From NCBI RefSeq assembly GCF_902703175.1, contig NZ_CACRYJ010000050.1, forward strand, positions 1 through 64,000: a stretch of DNA of 64,000 nt, read 5' to 3'. Positions 42,614 to 52,155 of the stretch are shown here, piece by piece. A model generated the notes under the pieces. The model searched no databases. It saw only the letters and a list, made by a program, of their open reading frames with translations, and was not told the origin of the DNA. The translations under genes were made by a program, and so were the position numbers. The DNA comes from Occultella aeris. Lineage in GTDB: Bacteria; Actinomycetota; Actinomycetes; Actinomycetales; Beutenbergiaceae. Every line of letters starts with the position of its first letter. The first letter of the stretch is position 1.

Positions 42614-44089
42614 TCAGGGCAGGTCCCAGGTGTGCACGGGCTGGTTGGCGTGCATGCCGTCCATGTACAGCCGGAGCATCTCGGACAGCGCCTCGGCCCG
42701 GCTCAGGCCGGTTCGTTCGAGCGCGGCGACGGCCTCGACCTGCCACGACGCGCCGTTGCGGCGCAGCTTCGCGCGGGCCTCGATGATGCCAAGGTAGCGC
42801 TCGATCACGGAGGTGGACACGTGCCGCCGGCGCAGGCCCTCCGCGGCCAGCGGCAGCAGGTGCCGCAGCACCAGTTCGTCCCAGGGCACCTCGCCGTAGC
42901 CCGGCCAGTACAGCACCGAGTCGACGCCGTCCCGGGCGGCGGTCTCGAAGTTGGACCGGGCGCCGTCGAAGGACAGCTTCGTCCAGGTCGGGCGGTCCTC
43001 GGTGGCCAGCATCTGCACCGCGCCGTAGTAGAACGCGGCGTTCGCCAGTACGTCGACCACGGTCGGCCCGGCCGGCAGCACCCGGTTCTCCACGCGCAGG
43101 TGCGGGACGCCGTCGACCACGTCGTAGACGGGGCGGTTCCACCGGTACACCGTGCCGTTGTGCAGGCGCAGTTCCTGCAGCCGCGGTGCTCGCCCGGCCG
43201 CGAGCTCGGCCTCGGGATCCTCGTCGGTGGACTCCGGCAGCAGCGCGGGGAAGAACCGCACGTTCTCCTCGAACAGGTCGAAGATGGACGTGATCCAGCG
43301 GTCCCCGAAGAACACCGGCGGACGCACGCCCTGGTTGCGCAGCTCGGGGGACCGGGTGTCCGTGGCCTGCCGGAACAGCTCGATCCGGGTCTCGGCCTGG
43401 AGTTGCTTGCCGAACAGGAACGGGGAGTTGGCGCCGACCGCCAACTGCGGTCCGGCGAGCAGCTGGGCCGCGTTCCAGTTCGCCGCGAAGTCGCCGGGAT
43501 TGACCTGCAGGTGCAGCTGCACGGACGTGCAGGCGGACTCCGGGGCGATCGTGGCGGTGAGCATGCGCAGGTGCTCCGCGCCGGCGATGTCCAGTTCGAT
43601 GTCCTCCCGCCGGGCCGCGAACACCGCCTCCTCGAGGGCCTGGTAACGCGGGTTCGCACTCATCCAGTCCCCGGTCAGGTGCTCGGGCGTCAGGGTGGGC
43701 AGGATCCCGACCATCACGATCGCCGAGCCGGACCGGGCGGCCCGCTCGTCCGCGTGATCGAGGGAGGAGCGCAGCCGCGTCTCCAGGTCCAGCACGGCGT
43801 CGCCGGGCAGTGCCTGCGGGGGCACGTTCAGTTCGATGTTGTAGCGCGCCAGTTCCGTCTGGAAGGCCGGGTCCGCGATCGCGGCGAGGACCTGAGCGTT
43901 CGCCATCGCGGGCCGCCGGTCGGCATCGACGAGGTTGAGCTCGATCTCCAGGCCGGTCAGCGGCCGGTCCTCGTCGAACATCTCGGTCGCGAGCATGCGC
44001 TCGAACACGTCCAGGCAGCGGCGGACCTTCTCCCGGTAGCGCTGACGCTGCTCGCGGGTGAACGTGGGGGAGGAGATCTCATCACCCAC
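42614..44089 (-). CDS. Glutamate-cysteine ligase family 2 (YbdK-like) protein
   Basis: A 491-residue ATP-dependent carboxylate-amine ligase of the GCS2 superfamily. Visible blocks are LTGLEIELNLVDADRRPAMANAQVLAAI, YNIELNVPPQAL, GILPTLTPEHL, SVQLHLQVNPGDFAANWNAAQLL and NRPVYDVVDGVPHLRVENRVLPAGPTVVD. The E-x-E and Q-x-H metal and substrate motifs are intact. YbdK relatives have weak gamma-glutamylcysteine synthase activity, and the natural product of this actinobacterial subgroup is not established; most of these organisms use mycothiol instead. GTG start with AGGAGG five bases upstream. Convergent with the zinc-ribbon gene. Confidence 0.88.
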   Translation of the reverse strand: MGDEISSPTFTREQRQRYREKVRRCLDVFERMLATEMFDEDRPLTGLEIELNLVDADRRPAMANAQVLAAIADPAFQTELARYNIELNVPPQALPGDAVLDLETRLRSSLDHADERAARSGSAIVMVGILPTLTPEHLTGDWMSANPRYQALEEAVFAARREDIELDIAGAEHLRMLTATIAPESACTSVQLHLQVNPGDFAANWNAAQLLAGPQLAVGANSPFLFGKQLQAETRIELFRQATDTRSPELRNQGVRPPVFFGDRWITSIFDLFEENVRFFPALLPESTDEDPEAELAAGRAPRLQELRLHNGTVYRWNRPVYDVVDGVPHLRVENRVLPAGPTVVDVLANAAFYYGAVQMLATEDRPTWTKLSFDGARSNFETAARDGVDSVLYWPGYGEVPWDELVLRHLLPLAAEGLRRRHVSTSVIERYLGIIEARAKLRRNGASWQVEAVAALERTGLSRAEALSEMLRLYMDGMHANQPVHTWDLP

Positions 44090-44226
44090 TGCTGCCTCCT
44101 CTGCTCGCCCAGTGCCCGCGACCGCTGCCTCGCGACGCGCAAGCGCCCCACGTCCCTTGAAGCAAACCAGCATCCGCCCGGCGCCGCCACAGGTCGGTGG
44201 GTAGGGTCGGGTCCGGGAGGACAACC

Positions 44227-45015
44227 ATGACCGCACTTGCCCTGCACCACTACGGACCCGATGCCGGCGCCGGCGTCCCGCTGGTCCTGCTGCACGGCTT
44301 CCCGCTCGACTCGCGGATGTGGTCCTACGTGATCACGTCGCTGCCGCTGGTTCCGGTGGTCGCGGTGGACGCACCGGGTTTCGGGGCGTCCTCGGCACTG
44401 CCCGACGGCGGCCTGGAGGTTTTTGCGGACGCCGTCGCCTCCGGCTTGGCCGACGTCGGCGTGACACGCGCCGTGGTGGCCGGGCTGTCCATGGGCGGTT
44501 ATGTGGCGCTCGCCCTCGCGGAGCGGCACCCGGACCTGCTGGCCGGTCTCGCGCTCCTGGACACCAAGGCGAGCGCCGACGACGAGGCCGGCCGGGCGAA
44601 GCGCCTCGGCGTGGCGCGCGCGGCACGCGGCGCGGACGGCGCGGCCGCCGTCGCGCCGATGCTGGCGACCGTGCTCGGGGAGACGACCCACGCGCAGCGC
44701 CCCGAGGTGGTCGAGGAGGTGCGGGGCTGGCTGGCCCAGGCGCCGCCGTCGGCCATCTCCTGGGCCCAGGAGTCGATGGCGGCGCGCCCGGACCGGCACC
44801 ACACGCTCGAGGACCTGCGCGAGCGTGGCGTCCCGGGACTGGTGCTGCGCGGCGCCGAGGATGCGATGGCGTCAGCGGCCGATCACGAGCGGATGGCGCG
44901 GGCACTGGGCGTCGACGTGGTGGAGGTGCCGGAGTCCGGGCACCTCTCGGCGGTGGAGACCCCGCAGCCGGTGGCGCACGCGCTCGCCGACCTGCGGCAC
45001 GCCGTCATCGGCTGA
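44227..45015 (+). CDS. Alpha/beta hydrolase
   Basis: A 262-residue soluble alpha/beta hydrolase. The oxyanion region is VLLHGFPLDSRMW, the nucleophile elbow GLSMGGYVALALAERHP carries the catalytic serine, and the histidine is in ESGHLSAVETPQ near the C-terminus; the acid is probably the aspartate in RGAEDAMASAADH. Substrate unknown. GGGAGG precedes the ATG and TAGGGT lies about 25 nt upstream as a likely -10 box. Confidence 0.88.
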   Translation: MTALALHHYGPDAGAGVPLVLLHGFPLDSRMWSYVITSLPLVPVVAVDAPGFGASSALPDGGLEVFADAVASGLADVGVTRAVVAGLSMGGYVALALAERHPDLLAGLALLDTKASADDEAGRAKRLGVARAARGADGAAAVAPMLATVLGETTHAQRPEVVEEVRGWLAQAPPSAISWAQESMAARPDRHHTLEDLRERGVPGLVLRGAEDAMASAADHERMARALGVDVVEVPESGHLSAVETPQPVAHALADLRHAVIG

Positions 45016-45060
45016 CGGCGTACCGCCGGCCGGAGCGAGCGGGACCACCGTGCGTCGGAG

Positions 45061-45525
45061 CTAGTCGCCGTGGCTCTCGCCGGCTGCGTCCCCGTCGCCC
45101 GAACCCAGCTCCGACCAGCCGGGCAGGAGCCGGTCCAGCGCCGCGCTCAGGTCGATGGAGTCGCCGTCGCGCCCGCCCGCGCCGAGCACGAGCGGGGCGG
45201 GGGATGGGGACAGCCGCACGCCGCGGACCCGGTCGAGCACGCTCAGCGGCGCGGTGAGCACGTAGAAGGCGCCGTCGGTGCCCACTCCAGCGGTTCGGTC
45301 CAACCGCAGGTACCAGCCACGGACCGCGCTCCGCGCGGAGCCCCGCCCGCCGTAGCCGCGCACGACGAAGTCCTCGACGGGCACGGCGGCCGCGGTCGCC
45401 GCGGCCGCGAACTCTCGGAGCATCGCACCCGCACGCTCGTTCTCGGCCGCCTTGCGCGCCTGCAGTCGGCGCTCGTGTTCGCGCGCGGCCTCGGTACGCC
45501 GGGCGGCCCAGTCGGAGTCGGTCAC
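45061..45525 (-). CDS. Conserved hypothetical protein next to the DivIVA-like gene
   Basis: A 154-residue protein with no signal peptide. Residues 1-45 are a charged helix (DWAARRTEAAREHERRLQARKAAENERAGAMLREF). The rest is a compact domain with VPVEDFVVRGYGGRGSARSAVRGWYLRLDRTAGVGTDGAFYVLT. No catalytic motif is recognised. It lies 31 nt downstream of the DivIVA-like gene in the same direction, so it is probably cotranscribed. GTG start without a clear ribosome binding site. Confidence 0.6.
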   Translation of the reverse strand: MTDSDWAARRTEAAREHERRLQARKAAENERAGAMLREFAAAATAAAVPVEDFVVRGYGGRGSARSAVRGWYLRLDRTAGVGTDGAFYVLTAPLSVLDRVRGVRLSPSPAPLVLGAGGRDGDSIDLSAALDRLLPGWSELGSGDGDAAGESHGD

Positions 45526-45556
45526 GAATGCTGCCGGCAGAGGTGGGGACCGCCGG

Positions 45557-47197
45557 TCAGCGGCCGGCCCGACCCGTCGGCGAGAGCACCTCGGTGTCGT
45601 CCGTCTCCTCGGCCGCCGCGGGGGCACCGCCCGCCGTCTCGGCCACCGTGGTGGCGTCCGCCGGGGTCTCGGCGTCCGTCGCCTCGTCGGCGGGGTCGAG
45701 CTCGCCGGCGTCGACCTCGTCGACCGAAGCGGCCTCGTCGACCGCAACCTCGTCGGCGTCCTCGTCCTGGGCAGCCTGGTCGTCCTCGCGCACGGTGTCC
45801 ACCTCGACCGCGTCCTGCTCGGCGGCGGCGAGGGTGAGCAGGTCCTCGTCCTCGGCCCGGGCCTCGGCGGCCGGGGCCTCGTCGAGAAGTTCGTCGTCGG
45901 TCCTGGACTCGGCACCGACCTGGTCGTCGGCGGGCGCGATGGCGGGCTCTGTCTCGGCGAGGGCTGCGGCCTGGGCCACGTCCCCGGCGCCGAGGAGGGA
46001 GCGCAGTTCGTCGAGGTAGCCGGTGATGGACTCACGCTGACGGTTCAGGTCGTCGACCTGACGCTGCGCGACCCGGCGGTCCCGCTCCGCCTGGACGACG
46101 GTGTCGGTGCGCAGGAGGTCCGCGTTCTGGCGCGCCTCGTGCATGATCCGCTCGGCGCTGGTCCGGGCGTCCGCGACCATCTGGGTGGAGAGCTCCTCGG
46201 CGCTGGCCCGCAGTTCCTCGGCCTTTTCGAGGGCGGCCGCGACGCGCGCCTCCGCGTCCTGGGCGTGGGCCTGCGCATCGGCGATCATCTGGTCGGTGTC
46301 CGCCTTCGCCTGGGCGTGCAGCGCGGCGTCGGACTCCTCGGCGGCGGCGCGACGGGCCGCGATCTCAAGGTCGGCGTCCTCGCGGAGCTCGGCGACCGAC
46401 AGTCTGATCGTCTCCGCCTCACTCGTGGCGGCCCGGAGGATCTCGGCGGCCTCCTGCTGGGCGGCGGCAAGGGCGGCCTGGGACTCGCGGCGGGCGTCCT
46501 CGCGGGCAGCCTCCGCCTCTGCCTTGGCCCGGGTCCGCAGCTCCTCGGCCTCGGCCTCGCTCGTGACCCGCAGCTCGCGTGCCATTCGCTCGGACTCGAC
46601 GCGGGCCTGGGTGATCTCCTGCTCCGTCGTCGCGCGCAGGGTGCCGAGCTCACGCTCCAGGCTGGCCTTGCGCTCGCTCTGCTCGGTGGCGGAGAAGCTC
46701 GCGATCCGGGCGGCCTCGCGCTCGGCCGACCCGACGAGTTCCTCGGCCCGGCGCTGCGCCGCGACCATGACGCCCTCGGTCGCGCTCGCGGCCGAGGCGG
46801 TGGTGTGTTCAGCATCACGACGCGCGTTCGCGAGGCGTTCGGCGGCGTCGTTCTCCGCCTGGCTGGTGAGCTGCTCCGCCTGGGCCTCGGCACGGGAGAC
46901 GATGTCCCGGGACTGCTGGTTCGCCTGGGCGAGGACGTCCGTGGACTGCTCCTCGGCCGAACGGAGCAGAAGTTCGATCCGCGAACCCAGCCCCGAGTAG
47001 CTGGGCTTCTCGGCCTCCCGGAGCTGGACCTGGGCCTCCGAGAGTTGGCCGGAGATCTGCATCATTGCAGCGTCCAGGGACTCCACCTGGGAGCGGGCCT
47101 CGGAGAGCTTGCGGTCCAGGGCGTGCACGTGCTGGTCGACCTGCGCGCGGTCGTAGCCGCGCATCACGACAGGGAAGGTCGAAGGATCGTCAGCCAC
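45557..47197 (-). CDS. DivIVA-domain coiled-coil protein
   Basis: A 546-residue cytoplasmic scaffold. The N-terminal DivIVA/GpsB-type segment is FPVVMRGYDRAQVDQHVHALDRKLSEA. Residues 80-410 are an almost unbroken alanine/glutamate/arginine coiled coil with repeats such as AEAEELRTRAKAEAEAAR. The last 130 residues are acidic and probably disordered. This layout resembles actinobacterial polar or filament proteins (Scy, FilP, cellulose-binding-protein class), so a role in growth-site or chromosome-pole organisation is plausible. GTG start follows GAGGAG. Divergent from the membrane-protein gene across 218 nt. Confidence 0.85.
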   Translation of the reverse strand: MADDPSTFPVVMRGYDRAQVDQHVHALDRKLSEARSQVESLDAAMMQISGQLSEAQVQLREAEKPSYSGLGSRIELLLRSAEEQSTDVLAQANQQSRDIVSRAEAQAEQLTSQAENDAAERLANARRDAEHTTASAASATEGVMVAAQRRAEELVGSAEREAARIASFSATEQSERKASLERELGTLRATTEQEITQARVESERMARELRVTSEAEAEELRTRAKAEAEAAREDARRESQAALAAAQQEAAEILRAATSEAETIRLSVAELREDADLEIAARRAAAEESDAALHAQAKADTDQMIADAQAHAQDAEARVAAALEKAEELRASAEELSTQMVADARTSAERIMHEARQNADLLRTDTVVQAERDRRVAQRQVDDLNRQRESITGYLDELRSLLGAGDVAQAAALAETEPAIAPADDQVGAESRTDDELLDEAPAAEARAEDEDLLTLAAAEQDAVEVDTVREDDQAAQDEDADEVAVDEAASVDEVDAGELDPADEATDAETPADATTVAETAGGAPAAAEETDDTEVLSPTGRAGR

Positions 47198-47415
47198 GGG
47201 GTCTCCTCGGAAGAATGTCTCAGGGTGGTGGGCGGAACCTGGCGCGCACCGTTCCGGCCCGCCGATGGCCCCCGCCACCTGTCAGCCTAACCCCACCATC
47301 GGGGGTCCTAGGAAGCCCCCAGTAGCATTCCGATGCGCAAGATCACAGAAAGGTCACGTACCCTGGTAGGTCGTCGGTGTAGGGCCGGCTGTGGACAACG
47401 GAGGGCTCTCAGCTC

Positions 47416-49038
47416 GTGCTTCGACGGATCTTAGCGGTCCTGCTCATCGTGCTCGGATTGGGCATGGCCGGCGCAGCGATCGCCTCAGGCACCGTGTGGC
47501 GACCCGATGAGGTCGTCACGGCCACGCTCCCCGACGACCCCGAAGTGCCGGTGGTGATCACGGCGCCCGGAGTTCTGGACGTGGTGAACCCGAACGTGAC
47601 CGTCACGGTCACGGGTGCAACGGCCGAGACGCCACTGGTGCTTGCGATGGGACGCGAGTCCGACGTCCGCGCCTGGGTCGCGGACTCCCCGCACCTGGAG
47701 GTCACCGGCCTGACCGACTGGGAGACGCTCACCGTCGAACAGGGGCCCGCGGTCGCCGACCCGAGCACCGAGGCCACCGACGGCGCCGCAACGGACGGCA
47801 CCGAGGCGACGGACGACGCGGCCACCGACGAGGCAGCGACCGACGACCCCGCGACCGATCCGACCGAATCCGCCACACAGGACGCCCCGGCCGAGATGGC
47901 CACCGTGCCGAATCCGGCCGGTTCCGACCTCTGGATCGAGGAGCTCACCGGCACCGGCGAGCTGACCTACGACTGGACCGCCGTCGACGGCCGCTGGGTG
48001 ATGCTCATCGCCACGGACGGAACCACGCCGGCCCCGCAGCTCGGCCTGACCTGGACCCGTGAGGTGGAGACCCCGTTCGTGGTCCCCGGTGTCATCGCGG
48101 GTGGGGTGCTGGTCCTCATCGGCCTCGTGCTCGGCATCATGACACTGCTGGTGGACCGGGAGACGAAGCGGGCGAAGGTACGTGCCGTCGCAGCGGGCCC
48201 GGAGGCCGCGGCGACGGTCACCGTGCCGACCGTGGGCGCCGATGGAGCGCCGCTCACCCGGCGCCAGCTCCGCGAGGCGCAGGCCCAGGCCGAGCAGGGG
48301 TCCCGCTCCGGACGTGGCCGCGACTCGGCTGCCTCGCCCGACGACGCGACCGCCATCAGTGCGGGAGCGGCGCTCACGGGCGCCGCCGCGTCGACGGACT
48401 CCACCGACTCCGACACCACCGACGAGACCGGCACGACGGACGAGCAGGGCGGCGAGCCGACCCCGGGCGCGACCGGTGCATCAGTGGACGGTCGGGAGGC
48501 CGCGGCCAGCGATCTCGCCGACTGGGTCAGCAGTGGCCGTTCCGGGGCCGAGGCGGCGCCCATCGAGACCTACGCCTCCGATGCGCCCGGCGCGGGCCTG
48601 CCCGCGGTGTCCGGGACGGACGGAGCCGGTGACGCCGATCGAGCCGAGCAGTCGGCCACGCGCCGCCCGTGGTGGCGCCGCAACGGCGCCGACCCGACCG
48701 AAGCCGCGACCGAGGGCGGGACGACCGCGGACGGCGACGCCACGCCGTCGGCCGGTGACGGCACCACACGCCGCCGCGGGTGGCGCCCGGACCGATGGGG
48801 AGCACCTACGACGGGAGCGGCCGGGACGTCCTCCGCAGCGGCGGTCGAGCCGCCGCCGGCACCTGCCGACGTGCAACCCCCGCCGGATGCCAACCCGCAG
48901 GCGTCCGGGGCCTCCTGGCGCCAGACCTGGGGCCTGGGTGCACCCATGGCCGCCGACGCCGAGACCACTGGGGTCATCGAACCCGTCGAACCGGGCGAAG
49001 ACCGACCTACCGACCAGCGAACGGAGGATGACTCATGA
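47416..49038 (+). CDS. Two-helix membrane protein with long disordered tail
   Basis: A 540-residue protein not recognised as a named family. One N-terminal helix (residues 4-24), an outer domain of about 190 residues containing a T/D/A-rich linker (residues 115-155), a second helix near 221-245, then about 290 cytoplasmic residues rich in A, T, G, D and P with basic patches (RRPWWRRNGADP, RRRGWRPDRWG). Its stop overlaps the lipoprotein start by ATGA, so the two products probably act together at the membrane. The N-terminal outer domain resembles a small beta sandwich. Confidence 0.7.
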   Translation: MLRRILAVLLIVLGLGMAGAAIASGTVWRPDEVVTATLPDDPEVPVVITAPGVLDVVNPNVTVTVTGATAETPLVLAMGRESDVRAWVADSPHLEVTGLTDWETLTVEQGPAVADPSTEATDGAATDGTEATDDAATDEAATDDPATDPTESATQDAPAEMATVPNPAGSDLWIEELTGTGELTYDWTAVDGRWVMLIATDGTTPAPQLGLTWTREVETPFVVPGVIAGGVLVLIGLVLGIMTLLVDRETKRAKVRAVAAGPEAAATVTVPTVGADGAPLTRRQLREAQAQAEQGSRSGRGRDSAASPDDATAISAGAALTGAAASTDSTDSDTTDETGTTDEQGGEPTPGATGASVDGREAAASDLADWVSSGRSGAEAAPIETYASDAPGAGLPAVSGTDGAGDADRAEQSATRRPWWRRNGADPTEAATEGGTTADGDATPSAGDGTTRRRGWRPDRWGAPTTGAAGTSSAAAVEPPPAPADVQPPPDANPQASGASWRQTWGLGAPMAADAETTGVIEPVEPGEDRPTDQRTEDDS

Positions 49039-50045
49039 GGCAGACGCTCCGCCGTCGCCTGCAGGCACTCGCCGCAGCGACCGCACTTGGCGCCGTGCTG
49101 GCCTCCTGCGCCATCCCGGTCCCGGAGGTGGACGCCGACCCGGCGCCCACCGACCCGGTCCCGGTCCTGGACGAGTCCCGGCTCGAGCGGGTGCTGACCT
49201 CGCTGGAGGAGACCATCGCGGCGGCCGACGAGGCCGGGGACGCGAGCCTCCTGGAGGGTCGCGTCGCGGGCGCCGCGCTGCGGATCCGGACCGCCGAGTA
49301 CGCCCTCGCAACGGCGACGGCCGGCGAGGAGACCCCGTACACGGTGCAACCCCTGACCGGGCTGGCCGACGTGGAGATCGTCTCCAACACCGAGGCCTGG
49401 CCGCACACGGTCATGGTCGTCACCGAGATTCCCGACGGGGCGAACGTGCCGATCCTGCTGACGCTCGAACAGGCCACGCCGCGGGACTCGTACGTCCTCA
49501 CGGACTGGGTCCGACTGTTCCCCGGCGTCACGATGCCGGCAACGTCGTTGGGCTCGATCGGCAGTCCCCAGGTGGCCGCCGACGCGGACGGCCTGGTCCT
49601 GCCACCCGGGCAGGTGGTACCGGCCTACGCGGACGTCCTCACCAACTCCGGCAGCCAGTACGCGGGCACGTTCGCCGACGACAGCCTGCGGTCGTTGGTG
49701 GCCGCCGAGCTCGCCGGGTTGACGACGGCCGTGGAGGAGGCCGGCACCGTGGCGAACACGGTCAGGGCGTCCGACGACCCGGTGCTCACGCTGGCCACCG
49801 AGGACGGCGGCGCGATCGTCGTCGGCGCGACGGTCATGCTGCAGGTGTTCACCAAGACCATCGAGGGCGCGACCCTCGAGGTCGGTGGCCGGCTCGCCGC
49901 GCTGAACGGCAACAGCGAGGTGGAGGGCTCCCTGACCGCGACGTACGAGCAGATGGTCGCCTTCTACGTGCCGCCCGCCGCGGAGGGCGCCCAGATCACC
50001 GTCCTCGGCGGGGAGCACGTGCTCACCTACGTCGCCGAGTCCTGA
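49035..50045 (+). CDS. Conserved lipoprotein of unknown function
   Basis: A 336-residue exported lipoprotein. The N-terminus is basic, then hydrophobic, ending in lipobox LASC with Cys25 as the lipid site. The mature part has no catalytic motif that I recognise; it looks like an alpha/beta domain pair, with a conserved-looking AWPHTVMVVTEIPDGANVPILL and DSYVLTDWVRLFPGVTMP. Coupled to the preceding membrane protein by ATGA, so it may be the outer-face partner of that protein. Confidence 0.72.
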   Translation: MRQTLRRRLQALAAATALGAVLASCAIPVPEVDADPAPTDPVPVLDESRLERVLTSLEETIAAADEAGDASLLEGRVAGAALRIRTAEYALATATAGEETPYTVQPLTGLADVEIVSNTEAWPHTVMVVTEIPDGANVPILLTLEQATPRDSYVLTDWVRLFPGVTMPATSLGSIGSPQVAADADGLVLPPGQVVPAYADVLTNSGSQYAGTFADDSLRSLVAAELAGLTTAVEEAGTVANTVRASDDPVLTLATEDGGAIVVGATVMLQVFTKTIEGATLEVGGRLAALNGNSEVEGSLTATYEQMVAFYVPPAAEGAQITVLGGEHVLTYVAES

Positions 50046-50057
50046 GCCCGCCGGCGT

Positions 50058-50063
50058 TAGGAT
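50058..50063 (+). promoter_or_regulatory. Probable -10 box of the thioredoxin/TPR gene (leaderless)
   Basis: TAGGAT ends 7 nt before the ATG at 50071, and no ribosome binding site is visible, so the transcript probably begins at the start codon. Confidence 0.45.
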
Positions 50064-50070
50064 TTCGTCC

Positions 50071-51006
50071 ATGAGCCAACCTCCCCCCTCGTTGAACCTG
50101 CGTGGCGCCGTCGACCTCTCGGCACTGTCCGGACCACCGCCCGGGCAGCGGCCCGCCGGAGGCACCACCCCGGGCGGGACCGCCGGAGGCGGTGCCGTGG
50201 TCGACGTCACCGAGGCCACGTTCAACGACGTGGTCCAGCAGTCCGCCCAGGTGCCCGTCGTGGTGGCGCTGTACCAGCCGGGCGAGGCCAACAGCGACGA
50301 ACTGATGCCGGCGCTGACCGAGCTGGCCGGGTCCTACGCCGGCCGGTTCCTGCTCGCCCGGGTGGACGTGACCACCAGCCCTCGGATCGCGCAGGCGTTC
50401 CAGGTGCAGGCCGTGCCGTCCGTGCTGGCCGTCATGAAGGGCCAGCCGCTGCCGCTGTTCCAGGGCGCCTACCCCGCCGAGCAGATCCGCCAGGTCCTCG
50501 ACGAGCTGCTCCGCGTCGCCGCCGAGAACGGCGTCTCCGGTCAGCTCGACGTCTCCGGTGAGGAGCCGGAGGAGGCCCCGGAGCCGGAGCTGCCCCCGCT
50601 GATCCAGGCTGCCTACGACGCCATCGATGCGGACGACCTCGACGGCGCCGCCGCAGCCTTCGAGCAGGCGCTCAAGGAGAACCCGGCGGACGCCGAGGCG
50701 AAGGCCGGGCTCGCCCAGGTGAACCTGCTCCGCCGGCTGAACGGGGTCGACGCGATCAGTGCCCTCACCGCGGCGCGGGACGCCGCCCCCGGCGACCTGC
50801 CGGTGCAGCTGGTGGCCGCCGACGTCGAGATCGGCGCCGGCCAGCTCGCCGCCGGGTACGCACGGGTCATCGGCGTGATCCGGGTGACCGCCGGACCGGA
50901 GCGCGAGGAGGCGCGGCTGCGGCTGCTCGACCTGTTCCTGCTCGCCCCCGAGGACTCCCAGGAACTCATCAAGGCGCGCCGCGACCTCGCCGTCGCGCTC
51001 TTCTAG
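50071..51006 (+). CDS. Thioredoxin-like protein with TPR tail (CnoX-like)
   Basis: A 311-residue cytoplasmic protein. After a proline/glycine-rich 45 residues comes a thioredoxin fold (FNDVVQQSAQVPVVVALYQPGEANSDELMPALTELA, then FQVQAVPSVLAV). The C-x-x-C motif is replaced by Q-P-G-E, so it cannot do dithiol exchange. The last 130 residues are TPR helices (AAFEQALKENPADAEAKAGLAQ). This architecture matches CnoX/YbbN chaperedoxins, which protect proteins from aggregation. A strong hairpin follows the stop. Confidence 0.88.
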   Translation: MSQPPPSLNLRGAVDLSALSGPPPGQRPAGGTTPGGTAGGGAVVDVTEATFNDVVQQSAQVPVVVALYQPGEANSDELMPALTELAGSYAGRFLLARVDVTTSPRIAQAFQVQAVPSVLAVMKGQPLPLFQGAYPAEQIRQVLDELLRVAAENGVSGQLDVSGEEPEEAPEPELPPLIQAAYDAIDADDLDGAAAAFEQALKENPADAEAKAGLAQVNLLRRLNGVDAISALTAARDAAPGDLPVQLVAADVEIGAGQLAAGYARVIGVIRVTAGPEREEARLRLLDLFLLAPEDSQELIKARRDLAVALF

Positions 51007-51053
51007 CCACCGGCACGGGGCTCCGGCGCCGGATCGCGGTGGGCGACCGCGAC

Positions 51054-51089
51054 GTTGTTGGCTCCGCCGTCGCCGGAGGGCCCAACAAC
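51054..51089. terminator. Hairpin after the CnoX-like gene
   Basis: GTTGTTGG and CCAACAAC pair, with inner CTCCG/CGGAG arms. It lies 48 nt after the CnoX-like stop and 66 nt ahead of the AbiEi-like gene. There is no T-run, so termination strength is uncertain. Confidence 0.55.
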
Positions 51090-51154
51090 CTCGCGCTCGG
51101 CCCGCCATCCACAGGGGTCCGGGGTGGTCTCGGCAGAACGAGATCCCATAGGGG

Positions 51155-52155
51155 ATGACCGTTCGACCGGAGCCGCGGGTTCGCTCGCTCGCCCGCGCGC
51201 AGGCCGGGCTCGTCAGTCGGCACCAGTGTCGTGAACTCGGCATCTGCGACCACAGGCTCGCGAGTCTGGTCCGGGCCGGTCACTGGACCCGGGCCACGCG
51301 CGGCGTCTACGACACCGGGCAAGTGGACCCAACCCTCCACCCGCTCGATCTCGCCCGCGTGAGGTCCGGCCGGCTAGCGTGCCTGGCCTCCCCCTCCGAC
51401 GCGGTCGTGGTGGGGCTGAGTGCCCTCGCGCTCCATGGCATCCATGGGCTGCCAAGGCGGATCCCGCCGGAGGTGACGCTCCCGGGTGGCCGGGGAGCCC
51501 CGGGTGCCAGCGGAGTGACGGTCCGCCGCTACGAGCGGTCCATGGAGGTTGTGCGGATGGGGCCCAGGATCACCGTGGGCCGCGAGTGTCCGGAGGCGAG
51601 GAGGCCGCGGGTCGCGTCCGTGCGTTGTGCGCTCGTGCAGTCACTGCCGGACTTGCCGCGGGACACGGCCGTAGCGATACCCGACTCGGGTCTGCATCTG
51701 GGAATGCTCCGCACGGAGGATCTTGACTGGATCGCCGAACACTTGCGTGGTCGACGGGGTGCGGCGGGCGTCCACGGATGGCTCGCGCTCGTGGACGGGC
51801 GGGCCGAATCACCGATGGAGTCGTTCGCGCGACTCGACTGCGTCGATCACGGACTGCCTCCGGACGATCTGCAGGTTGAGGTTCGGGACGCACGCGGGCT
51901 GTTCGTGGCCGGGTCGACCCGGGCTGGCGCCTGCAGGACGGCCGCTGGGTGCTGGTCGAGGTTGACGGTCGCGACGTCCACTCGAACCCGGCCGCGCTGT
52001 TCGCCGACCGGGACCGACAGAACGCGATCGCCACCCGATCCGACGCCATCCTGCTGCGGTTCGCGGGCCGAGATGTCCTGCGGGGAGGGATCATCCCGAA
52101 CCAGGTCCGCCGCGCCCTCGCGCTCGTGCCCCGGATCAGGAGGTGGCGGGCTTGA
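51155..52155 (+). pseudogene. Frameshifted AbiEi-like/DUF559 endonuclease-like gene
   Basis: The first 252 codons give a protein with an AbiEi-type winged helix (SLARAQAGLVSRHQCRELGI, HWTRATRGVYDT), a LHGIHGLP segment and the start of a Vsr-like domain (GRAESPMESFARLDCVDHGLPP). Near 51911 the frame is lost. One base later the other frame continues the same domain (GWRLQDGRWVLVEVDGRD, ALFADRDRQNAI, LRFAGRDV) to TGA at 52153. The intact relative at 62938-63915 shows the joined form, so one base is missing here by mutation or sequencing error. The 3' end overlaps glgB by 20 nt on the opposite strand. Confidence 0.8.

Noticed and set aside
47198-47415. A defined promoter in the divergent gap between the DivIVA-like and membrane-protein genes
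   Set aside because: The gap holds a few moderately AT-rich hexamers, but no pair with convincing spacing to either start.
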